Shown piece by piece: positions 52,301 through 62,363 of a DNA stretch of 64,000 nucleotides. This stretch comes from JALORV01 sp963791235 (lineage in GTDB: Bacteria; Pseudomonadota; Gammaproteobacteria; Burkholderiales; Burkholderiaceae_F): NCBI GenBank assembly GCA_963791235.1, contig CAWBRW010000029.1, forward strand, positions 248,001 to 312,000, read 5' to 3'. Numbering within the stretch: position 1 is the first letter of the stretch; every line of letters begins with the position of its first letter. The position numbers were made by a program, and so were the translations under genes. Under the pieces are notes generated by a model. That model was not told the DNA's origin. It did no database searches and saw only the letters and a program-made list of their open reading frames with translations.

Positions 52301-52993
52301 TCAAGGCAGGTCCTCCCGCAGCGAATAGCCCATGCCGCGGTGCGTGGAGATCGGATCGGCGTTCTCGTCCACGTCGCGCAGCTTGGCGCGCAAGGCCTTG
52401 ATGTGCGCATCGACGGTACGGTCGAACGCCGAGGCCGGGTCATCCCAGGCGCGTTGCATCAGTTCGTCACGCGAGTACACCCGGCCAGGACGCTCGATCA
52501 GCACCTTCAGCAGGCGGTACTCGGTTCGCGACAGGTCAAGGGTGCGGCCGCGAAACCGGATCGTCTTCTTCTCGTCGTCGACCGTAAATGCCGCCGGCGC
52601 GCTTGCCACGGGAACCGGAGCCGCACGCTGCGACCGGCGCAGCACCGTGCGCACGCGGGCCACCAGCTCGCGCGGTGAAAACGGTTTGCCGACGTAGTCA
52701 TCGGCGCCGAGCTCGAGCCCGACGACGCGGTCGATCTCGCTCGAGCGGGCGGTCAGGAAGATCACCGGCAGTGACGCGTCGAGCTGCTGCAGCCGTTTGA
52801 ACAGCTCAAAGCCGTTCATGTCGGGCAGGCCCACGTCGAGCACGGCCAGCGCGGCCGGATGCTGGCGGGCCGCCGCGAGCGCATCGGCGCCGGTCGCGCA
52901 CCAGTGCGGCTCGAATCCGTCGGTCGCGAGTGCGTAGACGATCGTGTCCGCAATGGCCGGCTCGTCTTCGACGACGAGAATGCGCGGCTTCAT
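52301..52993 (-). CDS. creB: Two-component response regulator CreB (OmpR family)
   Basis: A 230-residue regulator. Receiver domain: VVEDEPAIADTIVYAL, phospho-Asp in AVLDVGLPDMNGFELF, FLTARSSEIDRVVGLELGADDYVGKPFSPREL, all CreB-like. The C-terminus is an OmpR-type winged helix (LSRTEYRLLKVLIERPGRVYSRDELMQRAW...RTVDAHIKALRAKL). It is encoded upstream of creC. Its start overlaps the stop of the diguanylate cyclase gene (ATGA), giving a three-gene signalling operon. Confidence 0.92.
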   Translation of the reverse strand: MKPRILVVEDEPAIADTIVYALATDGFEPHWCATGADALAAARQHPAALAVLDVGLPDMNGFELFKRLQQLDASLPVIFLTARSSEIDRVVGLELGADDYVGKPFSPRELVARVRTVLRRSQRAAPVPVASAPAAFTVDDEKKTIRFRGRTLDLSRTEYRLLKVLIERPGRVYSRDELMQRAWDDPASAFDRTVDAHIKALRAKLRDVDENADPISTHRGMGYSLREDLP

Positions 52994-54174
52994 TGCGAGG
53001 CGGCGACTTCCAGCGGCAGCGTCGCCTGCAGCTCGCGTCCGGCGATCACGGTGCGGTTGCGCCCGCCCTTCTTCGCCTGCGACAGTGCGCGGTCGGCACG
53101 CTGCACGAGCTCCTTCGTGGTCTCTTCGCCGTCCCAGGTTGCGATGCCTGCCGAGAAAGTCTGGCGGTCAGGCAGGAGCGGCCGCAGTCGTTCGACGAGC
53201 TGGGCGGCCTGGTCGGCACTGCAGGCCGGAAGTATCAGCGTGAACTCCTCGCCGCCGTAGCGCGCGAGCAGGTCGGTCGGGCGCAGCTGCTTCAGCCAGC
53301 CCTGAGCACCGGCGCGCAGCAGCGCGTCGCCGGCCGCATGGCCGCGCCTGTCGTTGTAGCGCTTGAAATGGTCCAGGTCGAGCATCACCACCGTCAAGGG
53401 CAGGCCACTGCGCCGCGCCCGGGCAAACTCGACCGGTACGGATTCGTCAAGCGTGCGCCGGTTCGCGATCCCCGTCAGCCCATCCTGCTGAGCCAGCCGC
53501 GACATGCGCACGATCAGTTCGTTGTTTGCACGCAGCGTGCGCAAAGTCAGCAGGGCGAGCAGCAGCGCGAGCGCCATCGTGACGATCGAAAAAGCGATCA
53601 GCCCGAAACGCGCCGTGGACTTCATCTCCTCGGCCTGGCGTGCCAGCGCGTTGGCACGCTGGTTGGCATTGACGACGAGTGCGGTCAGCGAGTGCTCGAA
53701 ACCTTCCAGATCGCTAACCGAGGCCATGAGCGAGGCGAGGGAAACCGGCGCACCGGTTTCACCCACCGCCGTTCCGTTGCGAGCGATGCGCTCCAGGCGC
53801 AGCAGGGTCGACCGCAGCGGGTCGAAATGCGCCTTGCGGTCGGCCGGCATATCGAGCGCAGCCAGGCGGTCAAGCCGGTCGCGCAGCTGGGCCGACTTGG
53901 CGGCAAGTGCCTCGAGTTCGGCAGGTGGTATCGGCGCGTCACCGCTGCGCGCGAGCTGCGCGGAATTGCGCGCCTGCCAGGAGCGCAGGTCGCCACTGGC
54001 GTGCTGGGTTTCGATGGCTGCCTGGGACAGTGTCAGTGCGTCGCCGTAGCGCTGGTGCATGGCGGAGTCGAAGGTCATCGCCCGCAGCGCGAGCACGACG
54101 CCGCCCACCATCAGCGCGGCGGCAAAGAGTCCGATCCAGGTCTGGCGGACCGCTCCGGTAGGTGGGTGATGCAC
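52990..54174 (-). CDS. Membrane diguanylate cyclase (GGDEF)
   Basis: A 394-residue enzyme that makes cyclic di-GMP. Two membrane helices (residues about 12-30 and 188-212) flank a helical extracytoplasmic sensor rich in coiled-coil sequence. The GGDEF domain has DGLTGIANRRTLDE, VMLDLDHFKRYND, and an intact active site RYGGEEF, with RPTD five residues upstream forming an inhibitory (I) site. It is therefore probably active and product-inhibited. The stop overlaps creB, so CreBC signalling and cyclic di-GMP may be linked. Confidence 0.9.
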   Translation of the reverse strand: MHHPPTGAVRQTWIGLFAAALMVGGVVLALRAMTFDSAMHQRYGDALTLSQAAIETQHASGDLRSWQARNSAQLARSGDAPIPPAELEALAAKSAQLRDRLDRLAALDMPADRKAHFDPLRSTLLRLERIARNGTAVGETGAPVSLASLMASVSDLEGFEHSLTALVVNANQRANALARQAEEMKSTARFGLIAFSIVTMALALLLALLTLRTLRANNELIVRMSRLAQQDGLTGIANRRTLDESVPVEFARARRSGLPLTVVMLDLDHFKRYNDRRGHAAGDALLRAGAQGWLKQLRPTDLLARYGGEEFTLILPACSADQAAQLVERLRPLLPDRQTFSAGIATWDGEETTKELVQRADRALSQAKKGGRNRTVIAGRELQATLPLEVAASQ

Positions 54175-54296
54175 GCGCTCTCCGTCGGCGGGAGGGTACT
54201 GCGCCGCGGGCCACGGCGACAGCTACTCCCGCCCGGATTCTAGGATGCGGGCGGCCCCGGACCCGGAGCCGCGCCGCGGGCGGCGGCTGCCGCCTG

Positions 54297-54635
54297 CTAG
54301 ACGCCCCAGGTGACGTCGACCTTCTTCTTTTCCGCGGCGCGCAGCATCTCGATGAGCGGAAAGGCGCGCTGGCCCAGCGTGATCGGTGCCGCCGCCGCCG
54401 GTTCGTCGGAGCCGCGACGGTTGGCCTCGTCGGCCGCTGCGGCCGCCGACTTGATGTCGGCCTTTTCCTGTTCGACGGCGGACACCAGCCGCTGCAGTGC
54501 GTCCGTGACCTGTTCAGCGGTGATCACGCCGCGTGCGGACTCGCTTCGACCGATGATTTCAAAGATGCGCCGCGCTGTTTCGGCAAACATGAAGATTTCG
54601 CCGGCGGCCTTGGAGCGGAAGACAACAAGAGACAT
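54297..54635 (-). CDS. DUF1840 domain-containing protein
   Basis: A 112-residue protein starting MSLVVFRSKAAGEIFMFAETARRIFEIIGR and ending ITLGQRAFPLIEMLRAAEKKKVDVTWGV, the DUF1840 pattern known to me from betaproteobacteria. The middle is acidic/Ala-rich (QEKADIKSAAAAADEANRR). The function is unknown. Cytoplasmic, no signal. The ATG at 54635 is the natural start; the following 142 bases upstream appear non-coding. Confidence 0.88.
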   Translation of the reverse strand: MSLVVFRSKAAGEIFMFAETARRIFEIIGRSESARGVITAEQVTDALQRLVSAVEQEKADIKSAAAAADEANRRGSDEPAAAAPITLGQRAFPLIEMLRAAEKKKVDVTWGV

Positions 54636-54777
54636 GGTGGTTGGGCGGCCGGCTCGTCGGCCGCAGGTGCGTGGTTCACGCGGCCGCGTTCGCCGCGGCC
54701 GGCGCCTCGGGCATCGTGCCCGCGAGCTGCGATTGTAGGCGCCGGGTATCCCGGCAAACGCCGGGCCGGTGATCTGG

Positions 54778-54957
54778 TCAGTCGCGGTCGCTGCGCGCGA
54801 CGGTGGTGCGGACGATCTGGTCGACGTCGCCGCCGTAGACCAGCGGCAACGACACAATGACCGCTGCCATGCTCATGATGAATAGAGCGCCGTCGCCGAG
54901 CGCCAGCGGCAGCCCCGTCAACAACAGGGCGCCCATCGGGAAATGTTCCTTGATCAT
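54778..54957 (-). CDS. Hypothetical small membrane protein
   Basis: A 59-residue protein (MIKEHFPMGALLLTGLPLALG...) with two hydrophobic stretches (ALLLTGLPLALGDGALFIMSMAAVIVSLPLVYG) and a charged tail (TTVARSDRD). I do not recognise it. GCGAGG lies before the ATG at 54957; an alternative ATG is at 54978. It could be a small stress-type membrane peptide. Reality as a gene is moderately supported only. Confidence 0.4.
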   Translation of the reverse strand: MIKEHFPMGALLLTGLPLALGDGALFIMSMAAVIVSLPLVYGGDVDQIVRTTVARSDRD

Positions 54958-55146
54958 CGCGCACCTCGCTTTCGTCATGGACTCAAGGTACGCCGGCGCC
55001 ACCTGCGCAGATACGGAGTAATGCGGCAGCAAAGCACGGAATCTTCAGCCTCGTCAGCAGCAGTGGAACCGGCGTGTCGGAAATCCGCCTACAGTCTGCG
55101 TCGCTATACTTGTCAGTGACCTCAAGACGGCAGGAGAACGAGCAAG

Positions 55147-55269
55147 ATGGGCAAAGGTGATACCCGGACGCGGCGCGGCAAGATCTACAACGGCAGCCAC
55201 GGCAAGAAGCGGCCGCATCGGGCCCGGAAGGCTGCTGCCCCGGCGCAGCAGCCCACCAAGTCCCGGTAG
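55147..55269 (+). CDS. 30S ribosomal protein THX
   Basis: A 40-residue, very basic protein: MGKGDTRTRRGKIYNGSHGK then KRPHRARKAAAPAQ. The MGKGDxxTRRGKI..G..GK pattern is that of bTHX, a small protein sitting in the head of the 30S subunit. AGGAG lies upstream of the ATG. A TATACT string at 55105-55110 could be the -10 of its promoter. A strong terminator follows 19 bases after the stop, so it is probably a single-gene transcript. Confidence 0.88.
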   Translation: MGKGDTRTRRGKIYNGSHGKKRPHRARKAAAPAQQPTKSR

Positions 55270-55287
55270 CTCGCCGGCCCTTCGCTG

Positions 55288-55316
55288 GAGCCGGGTCTGC
55301 CCGGCTCTTTTTGTTT
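55288..55316 (+). terminator. Intrinsic terminator after the THX gene
   Basis: GAGCCGGG (55288-55295) pairs perfectly with CCCGGCTC (55300-55307) around a TCTG loop, followed by TTTTTGTTT. It ends exactly where the next gene's likely start codon begins. Confidence 0.9.
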
Positions 55317-55898
55317 GTGCAGCCGACCTCCGCTCGAAGCCGTGTCCGCCTTGCCTGGGCGGCCGCGGCGCTCATGGTGCTGGCGCTCGTTGGCTGCAGC
55401 GAGCGGCTCGAGTGGCGCGAATTCCGTTCTGCCGACGGCTACAGCGTGATGCTGCCGGGGCGCGCCCAGACCGTCAGCCGCGAAGTCGAGTTCGAAGGCC
55501 ACAAGTTGCCTGTATCGATGACGTCCACTGGCGTGGGGCCAGCGATGTTCGCGCTCGGGATGGCACGACTGCCGGCGGACATCGCCGATGACGCGGCCGG
55601 GCGCGAACGCGCGATCGCCTACTTTCGCGATGGCCTGGTCCGTAACATCGGCGGAACCGTCGCCTCGGCGGGGCCAGTAACCCTGTCGCTGCCTCCGGGA
55701 TCCCGCCAGCAGGTGCGCGCGGCCCAGGCGGTCGAAGCGCGCGGGCGGGCCGGCCCGGATGGCCGCTCCGCCGTGCTTGCGGCCCGCTTCTTCATCGTCG
55801 ATGATCGACTCTTCCAGCTGGTTGCACTGGGCGGCGAGGGCAGTATCGACCCGCGGGCCCTGGACATCTTCTTCACTTCCCTTCGCCTGACGCCATAG
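55317..55898 (+). CDS. Hypothetical lipoprotein
   Basis: A 193-residue protein with a signal peptide (RVRLAWAAAALMVLALVGC) ending in the lipobox LVGC. The mature part (EWREFRSADGYSVMLPGRAQTVSREVEFEGHKLPVSMTS...YFRDGLVRNIGGTV...FFIVDDRLFQLVALGGEG) resembles a family of envelope proteins of unknown function seen in many bacteria. I prefer the GTG at 55317. There is no clear ribosome-binding site, because the THX terminator ends at that base; a later ATG (55374) would cut the signal peptide. Eleven bases precede the aminotransferase gene. Confidence 0.65.
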   Translation: MQPTSARSRVRLAWAAAALMVLALVGCSERLEWREFRSADGYSVMLPGRAQTVSREVEFEGHKLPVSMTSTGVGPAMFALGMARLPADIADDAAGRERAIAYFRDGLVRNIGGTVASAGPVTLSLPPGSRQQVRAAQAVEARGRAGPDGRSAVLAARFFIVDDRLFQLVALGGEGSIDPRALDIFFTSLRLTP

Positions 55899-55908
55899 GA
55901 GGCACCCC

Positions 55909-57243
<1,335 letters not shown>

Positions 57244-57246
57244 ATC

Positions 57247-58764
57247 GTGGGAAAGAACGAATCAGTCATCGCCGATATCACTCACTGGATCGACGGCACA
57301 AAGTTCGCCGGCGCGGGAGTCCGCGCCAGCGATGTGTTCAACCCAGCCACTGGTGAAGTGTCCGGGCGGGTGCGCCTGGCGGATGCTGCGGTCGTCGACG
57401 CGGCCGTGCGCAGTGCGGCGGCCGCGTATCCGCGCTGGAGCGAGACTTCGGTGCTGAACCGGGCGCGCGTGATGTTCCGTTTCAAGGAACTGCTCGACCG
57501 TCACCACGACGAGCTGGCGCGCCTCATCACCCGCGAACATGGCAAGGTCTTCAGCGATGCGCGCGGCGAGGTGCAGCGCGGACTGGAAGTCGTCGAATTC
57601 GCCTGCGGTGCGCCGCAGCTGATGAAGAGCCAGTTCTCCGACAACATCGGCGGCGGCATCGACAACTACTCGTTGCGCCAGCCGCTCGGCGTGGTCGCGG
57701 GCATCACTCCGTTCAACTTCCCGGTGATGGTGCCGATGTGGATGTTTCCGCTGGCGCTGGTGTGCGGAAACAGCTTCATATTGAAGCCGTCGGAGCGCGA
57801 CCCGTCGGCCGCGCTGCTGATCGCCGACCTGCTGAAGCAGGCCGGACTGCCCGACGGCGCGTTCAATGTCGTGCAGGGCGACAAGGCGGCCGTCGACGCG
57901 ATCCTTGCGCATCCAGGCATTGCCGCCGTTAGTTTCGTCGGTTCAACGCCAATTGCCGAGTACATCCAGCAGCAGGGCATTGCGCACGGCAAGCGCGTTC
58001 AGGCGCTCGGCGGCGCGAAGAACCACATGGTCGTGATGCCGGATGCGGATCTCGATCAGGCGGCGGATGCGCTCATCGGCGCCGCCTATGGCTCGGCCGG
58101 CGAACGCTGCATGGCGATTTCGGTCGGCGTCGCGGTAGGGCACATCGCCGACGAACTGATCGCGAAACTCAAGCCACGTATCGCGAAACTGCGCATCCGC
58201 GACGGCATGGAGTCGGACGCCGACATGGGGCCGGTCGTCACGGCCGCGCATCGCGAGAAGATTCTCGGCTATATCGAGTCCGGCATTGCCGAGGGCGCGC
58301 AACTGGTCTGCGACGGGCGCAGTCAAGCCGTGCCGGGGCGCGAGAACGGTTTCTTCCTCGGCGCCACGCTGTTCGACCACGCGCGGCCGGAAATGAAGAT
58401 CTATCGCGAGGAGATCTTCGGCCCGGTGCTGACGATGGTGCGCGTGCCGGACTTCGCCGCGGCATTGCAACTCGTCAACGATCACGAGTTCGGCAACGGC
58501 GTGGCGTGCTACACGACCGACGGCGGCACCGCACGCGAATTTGCGCGCCGCGTGAATGCCGGCATGGTCGGCATCAACGTACCGATCCCGGTGCCAATGG
58601 CGTTCCATTCTTTTGGCGGCTGGAAGCGCTCATTATTCGGTGACCATCATGCCTACGGCGAGGAAGCAGTGCGCTTTTACACGCGCTACAAGAGCGTGAT
58701 GCAGCGCTGGCCCGACCCGGCCTCCAGCAAGGGGCCCGAGTTCACGATGCCGGTGAACCGCTAA
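57247..58764 (+). CDS. mmsA: CoA-acylating (methyl)malonate-semialdehyde dehydrogenase
   Basis: A 505-residue aldehyde dehydrogenase, GTG start. ITHWIDGTKFAG, FNPATGEVSGRV, GITPFNFPVMVPMWMFPLALVCGNSFILKPSERDPSA, SFVGSTPIAEYI, GGAKNHMVVMPDAD and the catalytic Cys in GSAGERCMAIS are MmsA features. The enzyme turns malonate or methylmalonate semialdehyde into acetyl- or propionyl-CoA with release of CO2. With the preceding aminotransferase it makes a two-gene beta-alanine (or valine/pyrimidine) catabolic operon. Confidence 0.93.
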   Translation: MGKNESVIADITHWIDGTKFAGAGVRASDVFNPATGEVSGRVRLADAAVVDAAVRSAAAAYPRWSETSVLNRARVMFRFKELLDRHHDELARLITREHGKVFSDARGEVQRGLEVVEFACGAPQLMKSQFSDNIGGGIDNYSLRQPLGVVAGITPFNFPVMVPMWMFPLALVCGNSFILKPSERDPSAALLIADLLKQAGLPDGAFNVVQGDKAAVDAILAHPGIAAVSFVGSTPIAEYIQQQGIAHGKRVQALGGAKNHMVVMPDADLDQAADALIGAAYGSAGERCMAISVGVAVGHIADELIAKLKPRIAKLRIRDGMESDADMGPVVTAAHREKILGYIESGIAEGAQLVCDGRSQAVPGRENGFFLGATLFDHARPEMKIYREEIFGPVLTMVRVPDFAAALQLVNDHEFGNGVACYTTDGGTAREFARRVNAGMVGINVPIPVPMAFHSFGGWKRSLFGDHHAYGEEAVRFYTRYKSVMQRWPDPASSKGPEFTMPVNR

Positions 58765-58857
58765 GGCGCGAGTGCTGACGGGCCTTTGAAGTTCCAAGGT
58801 GCAATCCCGGTCGGCCTCGCGTTGCGGGCGCGGAAACAGGAGACTCTGTAAAGCGAC

Positions 58858-59944
58858 TCAGCCGCCGCGTGCCGGCAACACAGTCCTGAGTTCGCCGGCG
58901 GCGCGAAGCAGCAAGTCGGCGGTCGTGGGCCAGTCGATACACGCATCCGTCACGGACACGCCGTATTTCAGCTGGGCCAGATCGGCCGGGATGGCCTGAC
59001 TGCCGCCGTGCAGGTGGCTTTCGAGCATCAGACCCACGATCGACCGGTTGCCTTCCTTGATCTGGTGCACGCAATCCATGAACACCAGCGGCTGCAGCGA
59101 GGGGTCCTTCAGAGAATTGCTGTGCGAGCAGTCGACGACGATGTTCGGCGCCAGTCCCGCCTTCACCAGGGCAGATTCCGCCAGACGCACGCTGACCGTG
59201 TCGTAGTTCGGCCGGCCGCCGCCGCCGCGCAGCACCAGATGGCCGAGCCGGTTGCCGCGCGTGCGTACGATCGCGGTGCGGCCGTCCGGCCCGATGCCGA
59301 GAAAGCTGTGGGGCGAGCGTGCTGAGCGGATCGCGTTGATCGCGACATCCAGTCCACCGTCGGTGCCGTTCTTGAAACCTACAGGGGTCGACAGCCCGCT
59401 CGCCATCTCGCGGTGCGTCTGCGACTCGGTCGTGCGTGCGCCGATCGCGTACCAGCCGATCAGGTCCGCCAGGTACTGCGGCGACAGCGGGTCCAGTGCC
59501 TCGCTGCCGGTGGGTAAACCCAATTCGGCGAAGGCCAGAAGCAGTTCACGTGCACGCCACATGCCCTGGCCGATGTGGAACGAGTCGTCCATGTCGGGAT
59601 CATTGATGAATCCCTTCCAGCCCGGTGACCGTGCGCGGCTTCTCGAAGTAGACGCGCATCACCAGCAGCAGCACGTCGCCCACTTCCTCGGCCAGTGCGC
59701 GCAGACGCTGCGCGTACTCGAGCGCGGCACGCGGGTCGTGGATCGAGCACGGCCCCACGACGACGAACAGCCGCGCATCGAGGCGGTCCAGGATGCGCGT
59801 CAGCTCGACGCGCCCGCGTTGCACCGTCGCTTCCGCGACGTCGCTCAGCGGCAGCTCCTGCTTGATCTGCGCCGGTGGCGGCATGTCGTCCAGTCCGACG
59901 ACGTTGACGTTGTCGGTGGTGGTGGAGGAGGTCATGGCGGTCAT
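58858..59944 (-). pseudogene. aroG: 3-deoxy-7-phosphoheptulonate (DAHP) synthase, one frameshift
   Basis: Reconstructed as about 361 residues, normal for type I DAHP synthase, the first step of aromatic amino acid synthesis. VVGPCSIHDPRAALEYA and MRVYFEKPRTVTG are in the first frame; after one extra base near 59612-59625 the sequence continues WKGFINDPDMDDSFHIGQG in the next frame, then GARTTESQTHREMASGLSTPVGFKNGT, IVVDCSHSNS and GVSVTDACIDW. Metal ligands and the phosphoenolpyruvate site are present. The ATG at 59944 or 59935 can serve as the start. Probably a sequencing indel in a functional gene. Converges on mmsA. Confidence 0.92.
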
Positions 59945-60082
59945 CAATGGGGATCGTCAGAGGCGGCTTCGGCGCCAGGCTGTCAACGATACGGCAGCGC
60001 GGCCGTCGCTGGCGTCGCGTGACAGCGTGCAGCGGCGATCACTTAGACTCCGCCGCGGCCGACCTACCCTCAGCTCCCATTC

Positions 60083-62345
60083 ATGACCTCTCTTGCGCAC
60101 CGGCTCGCCGCTGCAGCCCTGTTGCTGGCCACGATGGCGCTGTCCTGCGACGCGACTGCCCAGGCGGAGGCGTCGCAGATCCGCCAAACCCGAGTCCAAG
60201 CGCGCGGACAGTGCGCGCCTGCGGATCGGCCTGGTGCTGTCGGGGGGCGGCGCACGCGGTGCCGCGCATATCGGCGTACTCAAGGTCCTCGAAGAGCTTC
60301 GTGTACCGGTTGACGTCATTGCCGGCACCAGCATGGGCTCGATCGTCGGCGCGTCCTACGCGACAGGCCTGACGGTTCCGCAGATGGAAGCGGCGATCAG
60401 CACGATCACGGTCGACAAGCTCTTCACCGACAAGCCGCCTCGAGCAGACCAGACGATGCGGCAGAAGACCGACGACGAGGTGCCCTATCTGGTGCCCGAA
60501 CTGGGCGTCGGCAAGGATGGCGTCGTGCTGCCCAAGGGCCTCGTCACCGGCGTCGCGCTCGAGGGCGAACTGCGCAAGCTGGTCCAGATCGGCAATGCTC
60601 GATCCTTCGACGAGTTGCCGATTCCATTCCGCGCGATTGCGACCGACATCGGCACGGGTGAGATGGTCGTGCTGAAGAGCGGCAGCGTGGTGGCGGCGAT
60701 CCGCGCGTCGATGTCGGTGCCGGGCGCAGTTGCGCCGGTCACCATCGACAGGCGCCAGCTCGTCGACGGCGGGCTGGTGCGCAACCTTCCGGTCGACATT
60801 GCGCGATCGATGGGAGCCGACGTCATCATCGCGGTAAACCTCGGCACTCCATTGTTGCGCCCCGACCAGATCACGTCGGTGTTCAGCGTCTCGATGCAGA
60901 TGATCAACATCCTGACCGAGCAGAACGTCAATCGCTCGCTAAAGGAGCTGACCTCTCGGGATGTGCTGATCGTGCCGGAGCTCGGTGACTTCTCGTCCGC
61001 GGACTTCGACAATCTGATAAAGACCGTCCCGATCGGCGAGGATGCAGCGTGGAAAGTGGCAGATCAGCTGCGCCGCTATTCGCTGTCGCCGGAGGAGTAC
61101 GCGGTGCTGCGCAAGCGCCAGTCCTCGCCGGCGGAGCAGGGCGCCGTCATGGTCGAGGCGATCAAGGTGGAAGGCACGCAGCGCGTCTCACCCGAGGTTG
61201 TGCTGCAGTCGCTGCAGTCGCAGGTCGGTAAGCCGCTCGACCGCGACACGATTGACCTCGACATGCGACGCGTCTTCGGCCGCGGCGACTTCGAGAACGT
61301 CAATTACGCGATCGACGAGATCGACGGCAAGCAGACGCTGGTGGTACTGGTCAAGGAAAAGCCCGAGCGCGACTACTTCCGCTTCGGCCTCGCGCTCGAC
61401 GCCGACCTCGGCAAGCAGGCGAATTTCAACGTGTTCGCGTCCTACCGGTCGAAGTGGCTCAACACGTGGGGCGCGGAATGGCGCAACGATCTCGTTCTGG
61501 GGACCGACGTGCTGCTGGCCACCGAGTTCTACCAGCCGATTGGGCCGCGCCAGTATTTCTTCGTTGCGCCACGGCTGCAGTACGGCATCACGCCATGGCG
61601 GCTGTTCTCGGATACCGTTCAGATCGCGGAGTACAGCGACACCGAGGCAACCGGACAGTTCGACGTCGGCGCCAACATCATCCAGTACGGGGACGTGCGC
61701 TTCGGAGTGCGCTACGGCACTCGCACCTTCGAGCTGGAAAGCGGCAGTCCGGTGTTTCCTTCCAAGGGCAGTACAGGGATCGGTGCGCTGACCGCTGCGT
61801 TGCGGCTTGATCGGCTCGACAGCCTCAATTTCACACACAGTGGTTACAAGCTGGAGATGCGTGGGTATGCCTCAATGACGTCGCTTGGCGCTGACGATGA
61901 GTACAACTACTGGACCGCGCTGGCGCAGGGTGCCTACACCATCGGTGGACACACGATGGAAGCGATGATCTCCGGCGGCAACAAGATCGGCAGCAACGAC
62001 ATCCCGGCCTACGACCTCTTTAACCTCGGCGGCTTTCTCTATCTCTCCGGCCTGCAACGGCAGCAGCTGAAGACGCAGGACTTCGCCTTCGGCCGGCTGG
62101 TCTACCGCACCAAGCTTGCGGACATCCCGCTGTTCGAGGGGGTGTACGCCGGCGCTTCGATCGAGGCGGCGCGTCTGAAGCCGGTGCTCCCGGTGTGGCA
62201 GGGCGAGCGGGTCGACGGCTATCTCGATGTACTCGCGGGCTCGGTCTACCTCGGCCTCGATTCGCCACTCGGGCCGCTTTATGTCGGCTTCGGGTACGCC
62301 AACCGCGAAAATCGTGCGATCTACCTGTTCCTCGGCCGCCCGTAG
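60083..62345 (+). CDS. Patatin-like phospholipase with outer-membrane barrel domain
   Basis: About 753 residues when the N-terminus is repaired. The signal peptide (MTSLAHRLAAAALLLATMAL) is in a different frame from the rest; one extra base between 60165 and 60215 accounts for it. The patatin domain has GLVLSGGGARGAAHIG (oxyanion hole), GTSMGSIVG (catalytic Ser) and VDGGLVRNLP (catalytic Asp). A POTRA-like segment (IKVEGTQRVSPEVVLQSLQ) and a C-terminal Omp85-type barrel ending YLFLGRP follow. This architecture is that of type Vd autotransporters (PlpD-like), which secrete their own patatin domain. The start is the ATG at 60083. Confidence 0.88.
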
Positions 62346-62363
62346 CCGACGACGACCCCGGAG

